DNA of 64,000 bases from Lachnospiraceae bacterium UBA3762 (lineage in GTDB: Bacteria > Bacillota > Clostridia > Lachnospirales > Lachnospiraceae). Under the pieces are notes generated by a model, which saw only the letters and a list, made by a program, of their open reading frames with translations, did no database searches and was not told the DNA's origin. Position numbers and translations under genes: made by a program. Below, one piece after another: positions 53,874 to 62,701 of the stretch (the first letter of the stretch is position 1; each line of letters opens with the position of its first letter). The stretch is from assembly GCA_002371615.1 (NCBI GenBank), contig DFGA01000006.1, forward strand, positions 1 through 64,000, in the 5' to 3' direction.

Positions 53874-55019
53874 TCACATCAGTTTCTTAAACATTTCACG
53901 GAACTCGTCAAGCGAAGCGGGTCTCGGATTTCCGGGTGCACATGCATCGGCAGCTGCCGACTCGCACAGGAAGTCAAGATCTTCTTCTTTTAACTTCTCA
54001 AGCTTTGTAGGAATTCCGACATCGACCGACAGCTGTCTTACGGCATCCACTGCAGCCTTGCGGTATGTACTCTGATCCATTCCGGTTGTATCAACACCGA
54101 GAGCCTCGGCAATATACTTAAACTTATCACCTGTATATTCGGCATTGAATTCCATTACTATCGGAAGCATCATCGCACATGCAACTCCATGAGGTGTATC
54201 ATAAACCGCTCCGAGTGTATGAGCCATCGAATGTGCAATACCAAGCCCCACATTCGAATATGCCATTGCTGTAACATACTGTGCAAGGGCCATTCCTTCG
54301 CGCCCGTCCGGATCGTTATCAACAGCTTTTCTAAGATTTGCCCCGATAAGCTTGATAGCTTCCAGATTCAGCGTATCCGAAAGTTCCCAGGCAGCAGCCG
54401 TTGTATAACCTTCGATCGCGTGCGTGAGAGCATCCATGCCGGTAGAAGCAGTAAGTCCCTTGGGCATTGAACTCATCATATCGGGATCTACGACCGCAAC
54501 GTCGGGGATATCATTAGGGTCAACACATACGAATTTACGTTTCTTCTCAACATCGGTAATAACATAGTTGATGGTTGATTCCGCACCTGTTCCGCCTGTC
54601 GTGGGAACAGCTATCGTAAATACCGTCCTTTTCTTGGTAGGCGCAACACCCTCAAGAGAACGGACATCCGCAAACTCGGGATTATTAATGATAATTCCGA
54701 TTCCTTTACCGGTATCCATTGAAGATCCGCCGCCTATCGTTATCATAAAGTCGGCTCCGGATTCCTTAAATGCCGCCACACCGTTCTGAACATTTTCTAT
54801 CGTCGGGTTGGGCTTGATATCCGAATACAGCGTATAAGGGATGTTGTTTTTGTCCAAAAGATCGGTAACCTTGGCTGTAACCCCAAACTTTACAAGGTCC
54901 GGATCCGATGCGACAAACGCTTTCTTAAGTCCCTTCGACTGAATGATCCCGGGAATCTCATTGATAGCTCCGTGTCCGTGGTAAGATACTCCGTTTAAAA
55001 CGAATCGATTAACTGCCAT
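53874..55019 (-). CDS. iron-containing alcohol dehydrogenase
   Basis: 381 residues, NAD(P)-dependent group III alcohol dehydrogenase. GGGSSMDTGKGIGI nucleotide loop, PTTGGTGAESTINYV, and metal ligands in DALTHAIEGYTT, GIAHSMAHTLGAVYDTPHG. Probably reduces an aldehyde (ethanol, butanol or a diol route) to reoxidise NADH in fermentation; substrate not known. Single-gene unit: strong GGAGGAGG ribosome site, extended -10 promoter, flanking inverted repeat and its own terminator. Confidence 0.93.
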   Translation of the reverse strand: MAVNRFVLNGVSYHGHGAINEIPGIIQSKGLKKAFVASDPDLVKFGVTAKVTDLLDKNNIPYTLYSDIKPNPTIENVQNGVAAFKESGADFMITIGGGSSMDTGKGIGIIINNPEFADVRSLEGVAPTKKRTVFTIAVPTTGGTGAESTINYVITDVEKKRKFVCVDPNDIPDVAVVDPDMMSSMPKGLTASTGMDALTHAIEGYTTAAAWELSDTLNLEAIKLIGANLRKAVDNDPDGREGMALAQYVTAMAYSNVGLGIAHSMAHTLGAVYDTPHGVACAMMLPIVMEFNAEYTGDKFKYIAEALGVDTTGMDQSTYRKAAVDAVRQLSVDVGIPTKLEKLKEEDLDFLCESAAADACAPGNPRPASLDEFREMFKKLM

Positions 55020-55062
55020 ATAAACCTCCTCCTGTCTGTTGCTTATTACTAGCTGCCCCTAT

Positions 55063-55071
55063 ATTATAACA
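55063..55071 (-). promoter_or_regulatory. extended -10 promoter of the alcohol dehydrogenase gene
   Basis: Minus strand TGTTATAAT: a perfect TATAAT with TG one base upstream. No good -35 at the expected spacing, where the inverted repeat at 55074-55090 lies. Confidence 0.7.
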
Positions 55072-55073
55072 AC

Positions 55074-55090
55074 TGCATTTAAGAAATGCA
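55074..55090. repeat. inverted repeat at the alcohol dehydrogenase promoter
   Basis: TGCATTT-AAG-AAATGCA: 7-base arms, 3-base spacer. It occupies about -19 to -34 relative to the expected transcription start, so a bound regulator would block or replace -35 recognition. Candidate operator, for instance for a redox-sensing or alcohol regulator (inference). Confidence 0.55.
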
Positions 55091-55113
55091 CTCATTTATC
55101 TACGCAACCTTGC

Positions 55114-56256
55114 TTACCCGAATATCTTACGGTATCCCGAATTCCTGACCGATTCCTCATTGACAGCGCTTATATACGAATAGCAGTTAGCGCGCATTGT
55201 TTCTATATCTTCTTCTTCCATACTTACAAGTTCATCAACCGCTTCGGCAAATGCCGACGGATCATCGTAAGGGCACACATATCCGCATCCTTTTTCATCA
55301 AGATCCATCCATGGAGTCGTGTTGCTTACGATCGGAATACATCCCGCAGACAGGCTCTCTGCGATAACGTGCCCATAATTTTCCCCGAGTGTAGGGAACA
55401 GGAAAGCATCATATTTCGCAAATATATCCGGAACTTTTTCGCTGTCTGCCTCCCCTTTATACTTCCACTTGAATCTTGGATGGCTGCTCTTTAGCGCATC
55501 AAGCTTGTACATACACTCATGAAGATAATCCATATCTTCCCCGGCTCCGTATATATCGAGACTTATCTCATGTTCATCGGTCGCCATTTCAAGTATTTGG
55601 GGTATTGCAGACAGATTCTTCTTACGTGAGATACGCGACAGGAAAACCAGTCTGAGTTCATAAGGTATTTTTACGCAGTCATGTTTTGTAACTTTTCGTC
55701 TCGGAAGATCGGCTGCAATAACGCATCTGCTGTCTTTTCCGATGATGGCCTTAAGCTCCTTCTCCTCCCTTTCGGAAGTTACCGACCACTCCACTTCATC
55801 AAACATCCCCGCAAGTTTCATGTACTTAATGAAGAGTCTCTTTTTTAATCCCTTTATCTTAAACGCTTCAGCCGAAAACGAGCCCATTGAAGCAACGTAA
55901 AGCGGAGCCGCGATCTTCCCGGCTTTTTTTAATCCCAGCGTTATCCTTGCGTAATCGTTATACGGTCCGCAAACATACACAACATCAGCATCCCTTGCAA
56001 GTTCTTCCACTTTCTCCTTGGTATAACGAGGTACATACCAAACCTTTGCTTTGCCGACATTGTTATATCCATCAGGTATTATGTCCGGATAAGCGGATGT
56101 ATCTCCATGGTCCCTATCAAGACACATTATCCGAAAATCATATTCATCCCCGAAAGTATCCGTCAGATTAACAATTGACCTTACAGGCCCTCCGTCACGA
56201 TACCCGGGCAGATATCTTCCTGTTACTATCAGTATCCGTCTCATAGGGTTAATCAT
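55114..56256 (-). CDS. GT4 family glycosyltransferase
   Basis: 380 residues from ATG 56256 with GAGG seven bases upstream. N-terminal ILIVTGRYLPGYRDGGPVRS; donor domain FLSRISRKKNLSAI and ENYGHVIAESLSAGCIPIV with EX7E. Last gene of the smaller polysaccharide module; overlaps the GT2 gene by four bases. Confidence 0.87.
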   Translation of the reverse strand: MINPMRRILIVTGRYLPGYRDGGPVRSIVNLTDTFGDEYDFRIMCLDRDHGDTSAYPDIIPDGYNNVGKAKVWYVPRYTKEKVEELARDADVVYVCGPYNDYARITLGLKKAGKIAAPLYVASMGSFSAEAFKIKGLKKRLFIKYMKLAGMFDEVEWSVTSEREEKELKAIIGKDSRCVIAADLPRRKVTKHDCVKIPYELRLVFLSRISRKKNLSAIPQILEMATDEHEISLDIYGAGEDMDYLHECMYKLDALKSSHPRFKWKYKGEADSEKVPDIFAKYDAFLFPTLGENYGHVIAESLSAGCIPIVSNTTPWMDLDEKGCGYVCPYDDPSAFAEAVDELVSMEEEDIETMRANCYSYISAVNEESVRNSGYRKIFG

Positions 56257-57101
56257 TTTCTGGCCTCATATATTTTGGCATCCACAAGAAAGCGGTACCA
56301 GTATGCCTGCATAAAGCAGAAGATCTTCCCTTCCCTGCCATCCAGAAAGCCGAGTCTTAAGTAATACCGGTAGAAATAATATGCCCATGCACGAAATCCC
56401 GCCGGGAACTTATAGTAAACCTTCCATCTGAGAAATCTCTTAAACTTTGCTTTCGCATCGAGGCTGTTGTCTTTTGACAACCCTGTTGCGGCTTCTGACT
56501 TCAGACTTTCAAAGTAATCCTGCATCTCTCTTGTGGAGTAATTATTATGCTTGTCGATCCATGCCGACAGTCCTTTGTAATCATGATGGAGGCTGTCATT
56601 TTTAACCTCCACGCTTCTGCCCTCAAACAATACACAGTGCTCATCCATGCATCTGTCTTCAATATTTCCCTTGCCATATTTAAACAAGAGCAGTTTACGA
56701 AAAGGATATACTCCCCCGTGTCTGATCGGGCGGCCCATGAAGTTAACCTCAAACCTTACAACGATCCCGTTAACGTCCGTATTTTCGTTTTCATTACACA
56801 GGCTGTCTATCTCCTTTGCCGAAGCTTCGGTAAGTTCCTCATCGGCATCAATACGAAATACCCACTTCGTTTGTATGTTCGCATGTTCCATAGCATAGAG
56901 AAACTGCTTGGCATACAAAAAAGGAGTCAGTTCGTTGACCATAACCTCCGCGCCAAGGTCTTCGGCAACTCTGACTGTATTGTCACTGCTTCCGGAATCC
57001 ACAACAACGATCCTCTTAACTATCGGGGATATTGAGCGTATACATTTTCCGATATTTACTTCTTCATTTTTGGTTAAAATGATTGCGGTAATATCAGCCA
57101 T
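56253..57101 (-). CDS. GT2 glycosyltransferase, WaaE/KdtX-like
   Basis: 282 residues. DITAIILTKNEEVNIGKCIR, VVDSGSSDNTVRVAEDLGAE, and VFRIDADEELTEASAKEID, the form seen in the beta-glucosyltransferase WaaE/KdtX group of GT2. Overlaps GT4 at 57094 by eight bases. Adds an internal sugar to the glycan (inference). Confidence 0.87.
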   Translation of the reverse strand: MADITAIILTKNEEVNIGKCIRSISPIVKRIVVVDSGSSDNTVRVAEDLGAEVMVNELTPFLYAKQFLYAMEHANIQTKWVFRIDADEELTEASAKEIDSLCNENENTDVNGIVVRFEVNFMGRPIRHGGVYPFRKLLLFKYGKGNIEDRCMDEHCVLFEGRSVEVKNDSLHHDYKGLSAWIDKHNNYSTREMQDYFESLKSEAATGLSKDNSLDAKAKFKRFLRWKVYYKFPAGFRAWAYYFYRYYLRLGFLDGREGKIFCFMQAYWYRFLVDAKIYEARK

Positions 57102-58299
57102 TTTTATCTCCTCTTAGAATCTTTTCGATAAGATCTATGTGATTTTTTTTGGTAAAATGAAGGTCGTAATACTTTCTGGAATTGCTTCCCATCTGTCCGA
57201 AATCACCCTCCGAAGCCATTTTGTCCGCAACAGATGCAAGTGCAGCGGCATCTTCGGCAGCAACACACATTCCGCATCCGCTCTCTTTGATGACATTTGC
57301 CGTTTCACCGTTTGCGGATGCAATTACAGCCTTTCCGGCCGCCATATACGACTGAATCTTTCCCGGAAGCGTATAGCTTATCAGCTCATCATCCGCAAGT
57401 GTTACTATCATGGCATCAGCCATTGCGTAAAATCGCGGCATTTCCTCTACCGGAAGCCTTCCGTAAAATACAACTTTATCACCAAGATTCATTTCGCGGT
57501 ACAGTTTTTTGCACTCATCAAGAGCAAACCCGTCACCGACTATATGCCATCTGATACGTTCATCCTGTACAAGGGATGCGGCCTTGATAATAGTCTGGAC
57601 GCTTTGCATCATTCCGACATTTCCGGCAAAAACATAGTTTATATGCTCCCCGTCATCCTCTTCATCCGTTTTCCCCGAAATATCCGAAAACAGCTCATCG
57701 GCAAACTGTGGAATATGCATATAACTCTTATCTGTGATACCAAGTTCTTTTGTAAAATAATCCTCAAAGCTTCTGGAAGTATACCCGATAATGTTTACAC
57801 CGGAATACAGCCTGATGCTTACTTTTCTCATAAACCTGTAAAAGAAGCTTTCCTTGGCAATGCCCAGGCTTGCAAGACTGGCAGGCCACAGGTCCAGACA
57901 ATACAGCACTATTTTTTTGGTTTTTGAGAACCATTTTGCAACAAATGCCGGTATAGCCATAAGGACCGGGGAAAGCTGGTACACAAATATCACGTCAAAA
58001 TCTTTTTTCATTGTCAGTGCTTTAACGGATGCATGCCAGACAAACGAAATGTAGTTTAGCGCAAGCCCAACCTTTCCGGGGGTTCTGGGGCGCTCTTTAG
58101 TACGAATGACGTGAACATTGCCGACAAACTCATCCCGGTGATTGTTACCCTTATACTCATCGGGGATGATCCCCATGGGATAATTGGGAGTACCTGTAAG
58201 AACCGTTACTTCATTTTGGCGCACTGCCAGCTCTTCGCATACTTCATGTATGCGAAAAGGCTCAGGATAATAGTACTGGCAGACCACTAATATCTTCAT
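57094..58299 (-). CDS. GT4 glycosyltransferase, WbuB/CapL-like
   Basis: 401 residues. N-terminal VVCQYYYPEPFRIHEVCEEL and GTPNYPMG mark the WbuB subgroup, whose members often transfer N-acetyl-6-deoxy sugars. C-terminal VFAGNVGMMQSVQTIIKAAS and IVGDG. Adjacent to a CapN-like SDR and a CapM-like transferase, echoing the Staphylococcus aureus capL-capM-capN trio. Confidence 0.86.
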   Translation of the reverse strand: MKILVVCQYYYPEPFRIHEVCEELAVRQNEVTVLTGTPNYPMGIIPDEYKGNNHRDEFVGNVHVIRTKERPRTPGKVGLALNYISFVWHASVKALTMKKDFDVIFVYQLSPVLMAIPAFVAKWFSKTKKIVLYCLDLWPASLASLGIAKESFFYRFMRKVSIRLYSGVNIIGYTSRSFEDYFTKELGITDKSYMHIPQFADELFSDISGKTDEEDDGEHINYVFAGNVGMMQSVQTIIKAASLVQDERIRWHIVGDGFALDECKKLYREMNLGDKVVFYGRLPVEEMPRFYAMADAMIVTLADDELISYTLPGKIQSYMAAGKAVIASANGETANVIKESGCGMCVAAEDAAALASVADKMASEGDFGQMGSNSRKYYDLHFTKKNHIDLIEKILRGDKNG

Positions 58300-59234
58300 G
58301 GCATTTCCCGATCAAGCTTTCCGGTTGCTTTTAAATACTCACGGACTTCATCGCCTATTGCACTCCTGAATGTCCTGGGAGAATATCCGAAATCCCTCGT
58401 TGCTTCCTCGTGAGGGTAAACTCTGGGCTCGCACAGTCGCTGGACCTTTTCGCGATAGTCTTTTCTGCCTGCCGTGATCAGATACAATATCCATGCCAAA
58501 GCATATGCTACCGGAAACGGAACACTAACAAATCTCATCTTCTTCGACAGGTACGCTCCCATCTCGATCAGCATATCCCGAAGGGTTATCTCTTCTCCGC
58601 CGGACAGAATATAATCATGCCCTCCCGTGATCTTCTCGCTTACAAGAACATCATAATATGCCTGTCCGAGATCCTTGTAGTGGACCGGCTGAAGCTCATA
58701 CTGCGCATTATTGACAACAGGCATGAACGGAAGTTTATCAACCATCCTTATAAAAGATGCAACATTTCTGTCGCTTAAAGTTCCGTAGATCATTGTAGGG
58801 CGAAGGATCGTAAGAACTATGTTCTTACCCTTACACATCATATACACAAAATCGTCTATGTTTCTGTATTCCTCCCCGGCTTCCTTGTATTTTGAATAAA
58901 TACCGGTTGTGTGTACCATGATCATACGTCTGACAAACTGCGATGCAGCAGCGGTTGTCAGCTCCCTCGACCAATGTATTCCGGCTATATGTACAATTGT
59001 ATCAACACCGAGAAGTGCCTCACTTAAGAAAAGGTCATCCTCAAGATCACCGTACATTCTTTCAATGTCAAAACAGGTGAGTATATCCTTGTCTCTTTCA
59101 CGTTCTTTGTGAAGCAGAAGACGGATACCCCCCGGAAACATCGACTTTATGACATCCTGATGTTTTTCCAGACAGTATGCAAAAGCCTGTCCGGATTTAC
59201 CCGTTATACCTGTAATAGCAAGAATCTCATCCAT
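58296..59234 (-). CDS. extended SDR, CapN-like 4-keto-sugar reductase or epimerase
   Basis: 312 residues from ATG 59234; the GTG at 59255 with GAGGG upstream is an alternative. NAD-binding ITGITGKSGQAF, HIAGIHWSRE, and IYSKYK with the catalytic Tyr and Lys. Acts with the neighbouring initiating transferase: in the Cap/Wbp systems this partner supplies UDP-FucNAc or UDP-QuiNAc (inference). Overlaps both neighbours by a few bases. Confidence 0.78.
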   Translation of the reverse strand: MDEILAITGITGKSGQAFAYCLEKHQDVIKSMFPGGIRLLLHKERERDKDILTCFDIERMYGDLEDDLFLSEALLGVDTIVHIAGIHWSRELTTAAASQFVRRMIMVHTTGIYSKYKEAGEEYRNIDDFVYMMCKGKNIVLTILRPTMIYGTLSDRNVASFIRMVDKLPFMPVVNNAQYELQPVHYKDLGQAYYDVLVSEKITGGHDYILSGGEEITLRDMLIEMGAYLSKKMRFVSVPFPVAYALAWILYLITAGRKDYREKVQRLCEPRVYPHEEATRDFGYSPRTFRSAIGDEVREYLKATGKLDREMP

Positions 59235-59826
59235 TTTTAGAAGGACCCCCTTCACTTACGCCCTCGGCCTTTGCAACTTTAAAAAATGTTCCGACAAAAC
59301 ACTTAACGTCAAACGCAAAGCTGAGTTTTTGGACATATTCTCCGTCAAACTTTGCCTTGACCTCAATCGGAAGCTCGTCTCTCCCGTTTATCTGAGCCCA
59401 CCCCGTAAGTCCGGGCTTAACATCATTTGCACCATACTTATCTCTCTCCTCGAGAAGATCATATTGATTCCAAAGTGCGGGACGGGGACCCACAAAGCTC
59501 ATGTTTCCCGCAAAAATATTGAACAGCTGCGGTATCTCATCGATCGAATACTTTCGTATTGCTTCCTGGAATGGCGATAAGAGTGAAGCTGCATTCTTAA
59601 GTTCATGGGTCGGCGTATCCTTCGGCGCACTGACAGGCATCGACCGGAACTTAACTATCATAAAATGTGTCTTGTGTATTCCGACACGCTTTTGCCTGAA
59701 AAAAACCGGTCCCGGTGAATCTATCTTGATAAGGACGGATACTATAAGCATCGGAATTGCCGCAACGACAATACCTATCCCCGACAAGACAATATCAATT
59801 ATTCTTTTGATTACTTTCTGGTACAT
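59227..59826 (-). CDS. short initiating sugar-phosphate transferase, CapM/PglC type
   Basis: 199 residues: the catalytic core only, with one re-entrant N-terminal helix. YQKVIKRIIDIVLSGIGIVV, GPVFFRQKRVGIHKTHFMIV, KFRSM, YSIDEIPQLFNIFAGNMSF, VGPRPALWNQ and GLTGWAQINGRDELP. Third initiating enzyme in the window and the only one without the N-terminal membrane domain. The start ATG lies inside the end of uvrA (32-base overlap) with AAGGA about seven bases upstream. Confidence 0.92.
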   Translation of the reverse strand: MYQKVIKRIIDIVLSGIGIVVAAIPMLIVSVLIKIDSPGPVFFRQKRVGIHKTHFMIVKFRSMPVSAPKDTPTHELKNAASLLSPFQEAIRKYSIDEIPQLFNIFAGNMSFVGPRPALWNQYDLLEERDKYGANDVKPGLTGWAQINGRDELPIEVKAKFDGEYVQKLSFAFDVKCFVGTFFKVAKAEGVSEGGPSKNG

Positions 59827-62701
59827 GTTTTATCCTTTTTGCAGTCTTTTGGGTGCCGAGCCTGTCACGCTCAAGCAAAGGTGCCACAAAAGCCCCCGTA
59901 AATGATTGCTTATTCTTTGCGACCTCCTCGGGTGTTCCGGTCGCTATAACGGTTCCGCCGCCTTCCCCGCCTTCCGGACCGAGGTCAATAATATAATCCG
60001 CCGTCTTGATCACATCAAGGTTATGCTCTATGACAACAACAGTATTTCCGCCCTCGGTAAGTCTCTGAAGTATATCCACAAGCTTGTGTACATCGGCAAA
60101 ATGAAGACCGGTTGTCGGCTCATCAAGTATATATATGGTCTTGCCGGTGCTCTTTCTCGACAGTTCCGTAGCAAGCTTGATACGCTGGGCCTCACCGCCT
60201 GAAAGAGTTGTTGAAGGCTGTCCGAGCTTGATATATCCGAGTCCCACTTCATTAAGTGTCTCGATCTTCCTTCTGATTGTAGGAACATTCTCAAAAAACG
60301 GAAGCGCCTCTTCGACAGTCATGTCAAGAACGTCGTATATGCTCTTGCCCTTATACTTAACATCAAGCGTTTCCCTGTTATATCTCTTACCCTTGCATAC
60401 CTCGCAGGGAACATATACATCCGGAAGGAAATGCATCTCTATCTTGATGATCCCGTCTCCGCTGCAGGCTTCACATCTTCCGCCTTTAACATTAAACGAA
60501 AATCGTCCTTTTGCATAGCCTCTTTCCCTTGCATCTTTTGTTGTAGCAAAAAGGTCCCTGATCAGATCGAATGCACCGGTATAAGTCGCCGGATTGGATC
60601 GCGGAGTCCGTCCTATGGGTGACTGGTCTATCGCTATGATCTTATCAAGTTTATCAATGCCCTCTATTGACTTATGCTTTCCCGGGATCGTTCTTGCACG
60701 GTTGAGATCGTGGGCCAGACGCTTATACAGTATCTCATTTATGAGAGAACTCTTTCCCGATCCCGACACTCCGGTAACACACGTAAATACCCCGAGAGGA
60801 ATATCAACATTGATATTCTTGAGGTTATTCTCGGCTGCGCCTTTGATCCTAAGGAAACTCTTCGGCTTGCGGCGCGCAGCCGGAACCGGAATGAACAGAT
60901 CATGCCTCAGGTACTGACCGGTCAATGAGTCGGGATTGTTCATTATATCCTCTACCGTTCCGCAAACAACAACGTTTCCTCCCTCACTTCCGGCTCCCGG
61001 TCCTATATCGACAACATAATCAGCCGCTCTCATAGTATCCTCATCGTGTTCTACCACGATCAGACTGTTTCCGAGATCACGCAGATTTTTGAGAGCACCA
61101 AGCAATTTGTTATTATCTCTCTGATGCAGTCCTATACTGGGTTCGTCAAGTATATATGCAACCCCGACAAGCCCCGATCCAATCTGGGTCGCCAGTCTTA
61201 TTCTCTGGGCTTCTCCGCCCGAAAGGGAACCGGTAGCCCTCGTAAGCGTCAGATAACCAAGTCCTACTTCGGCAAGAAAAGAAAGTCTCGACTTAATCTC
61301 TTTAAGAATCCTTGCTCCGATCAGCTCCTGCTGCTTTGTGAGCTTAAGCTTGGCTATAAACTTTATGAGATCTTCGATAGACATATCTGTCATCTCATGA
61401 ATGTTAATGTTGCCTATCGTCACAGCGAGTGCACCGGGCTTGAGTCTCATTCCGCCGCAGGCTTCACACGGCGTAAAACGCATATATGTCTCATATTCGG
61501 CTTTTGAGCTTTCCGATGCGGTCTCCCTGTATCTTCTCTCAACATTCCTGATTAGTCCCTCAAACGGCACATCATATACACCTTCACCACGCATACCCTT
61601 GTAATGAACCTTGAGGATCTCCCCGTCGGTTCCGTTGATTATAAGGTCGTGCACTTTCTTTGTGTACTTCTCAAAAGGCGTATCCAGGCTGAATTTATAC
61701 TTTTTACGCATCGCATCAAGAGTTGCGTATGTAAAGCTGGACTTGTCATTGCAGGACTGCCATCCGGGAACAACTATGGCGCCTTCCATGATCGACATTG
61801 ACTTGTCGGGAATCATAAGGTCTTCATCAAATTTCATTTTATAACCGAGTCCCGCACACTCCGGGCAGGCGCCGAAAGGATTATTAAACGAAAAACTCCT
61901 CGGCTCTATCTCTTCAATGCTGATGTTACAATCCGGACATGAAAAACTCTGCGAAAAAGTAAGCATTTTACCGTCTGCAACATCAACATATACAAGTCCG
62001 TCGGTAAGCCCCATAACGGTCTCAATCGAATCTGTAAGCCTCTTTCCTATCCCTTCGCGAACTACAAGTCTGTCCACAACTATTTCTATGTTATGTTTTA
62101 TATTCTTATCAAGCTTGATATCTTCGGTCAGTTCGTACATATTACCGTCGACCCTGACTCTGACGTAACCGCTTTTTACAGCACGCTCAAATATCTTGGC
62201 ATGTTCACCTTTACGTCCCCTGACAACCGGTGCAAGCAACTGTATTTTAGTGCCCTCGGGAAGTGCCATTATGGAATCGGTCATCTGATCAACACTCTGC
62301 CGTTTAATCTCTTTACCGCAGTTAGGGCAGTGGGGTACTCCTATTCTCGCATACAGCAGTCTCAAATAATCATATATTTCCGTGACCGTACCTACGGTTG
62401 ATCTCGGATTTTTGTTGGTCGATTTCTGGTCTATTGAGATCGCAGGCGGAAGTCCTTCTATCGAATCAACTTCAGGCTTTTCCATCTGCCCGAGAAACTG
62501 CCTGGCATATGAAGAAAGCGACTCCATATATCTTCTCTGTCCTTCGGCGTATATCGTATCAAATGCAAGGGATGATTTTCCCGAGCCGGACAGCCCTGTA
62601 AGCACAACAAGTTCGTTTCTAGGTATATCTATATCAATATTGCGCAGATTATGCTCTTTGGCACCCCTTATCCTTATCATGGGGTTTATTTTTTCAGTCA
62701 T
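59795..62701 (-). CDS. uvrA: excinuclease ABC subunit A
   Basis: DNA damage recognition ATPase of nucleotide excision repair. 968 residues with two ABC ATPase halves: Walker A GLSGSGKSSLAF at 36-47 and GVSGSGKSSLIN in the second half, signature LSGGEAQRIRLAT and LSGGEAQRIKLAT, and zinc fingers (CPNCGKEI, CPDCN, CEACGG; CEACSGDG with CEVCKG). A short Lys-rich tail extends past the usual end and contains the start of the next gene. uvrB is not in the window; embedding in a polysaccharide module is unusual. Confidence 0.97.
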   Translation of the reverse strand: MTEKINPMIRIRGAKEHNLRNIDIDIPRNELVVLTGLSGSGKSSLAFDTIYAEGQRRYMESLSSYARQFLGQMEKPEVDSIEGLPPAISIDQKSTNKNPRSTVGTVTEIYDYLRLLYARIGVPHCPNCGKEIKRQSVDQMTDSIMALPEGTKIQLLAPVVRGRKGEHAKIFERAVKSGYVRVRVDGNMYELTEDIKLDKNIKHNIEIVVDRLVVREGIGKRLTDSIETVMGLTDGLVYVDVADGKMLTFSQSFSCPDCNISIEEIEPRSFSFNNPFGACPECAGLGYKMKFDEDLMIPDKSMSIMEGAIVVPGWQSCNDKSSFTYATLDAMRKKYKFSLDTPFEKYTKKVHDLIINGTDGEILKVHYKGMRGEGVYDVPFEGLIRNVERRYRETASESSKAEYETYMRFTPCEACGGMRLKPGALAVTIGNINIHEMTDMSIEDLIKFIAKLKLTKQQELIGARILKEIKSRLSFLAEVGLGYLTLTRATGSLSGGEAQRIRLATQIGSGLVGVAYILDEPSIGLHQRDNNKLLGALKNLRDLGNSLIVVEHDEDTMRAADYVVDIGPGAGSEGGNVVVCGTVEDIMNNPDSLTGQYLRHDLFIPVPAARRKPKSFLRIKGAAENNLKNINVDIPLGVFTCVTGVSGSGKSSLINEILYKRLAHDLNRARTIPGKHKSIEGIDKLDKIIAIDQSPIGRTPRSNPATYTGAFDLIRDLFATTKDARERGYAKGRFSFNVKGGRCEACSGDGIIKIEMHFLPDVYVPCEVCKGKRYNRETLDVKYKGKSIYDVLDMTVEEALPFFENVPTIRRKIETLNEVGLGYIKLGQPSTTLSGGEAQRIKLATELSRKSTGKTIYILDEPTTGLHFADVHKLVDILQRLTEGGNTVVVIEHNLDVIKTADYIIDLGPEGGEGGGTVIATGTPEEVAKNKQSFTGAFVAPLLERDRLGTQKTAKRIKHVPESNQKNN

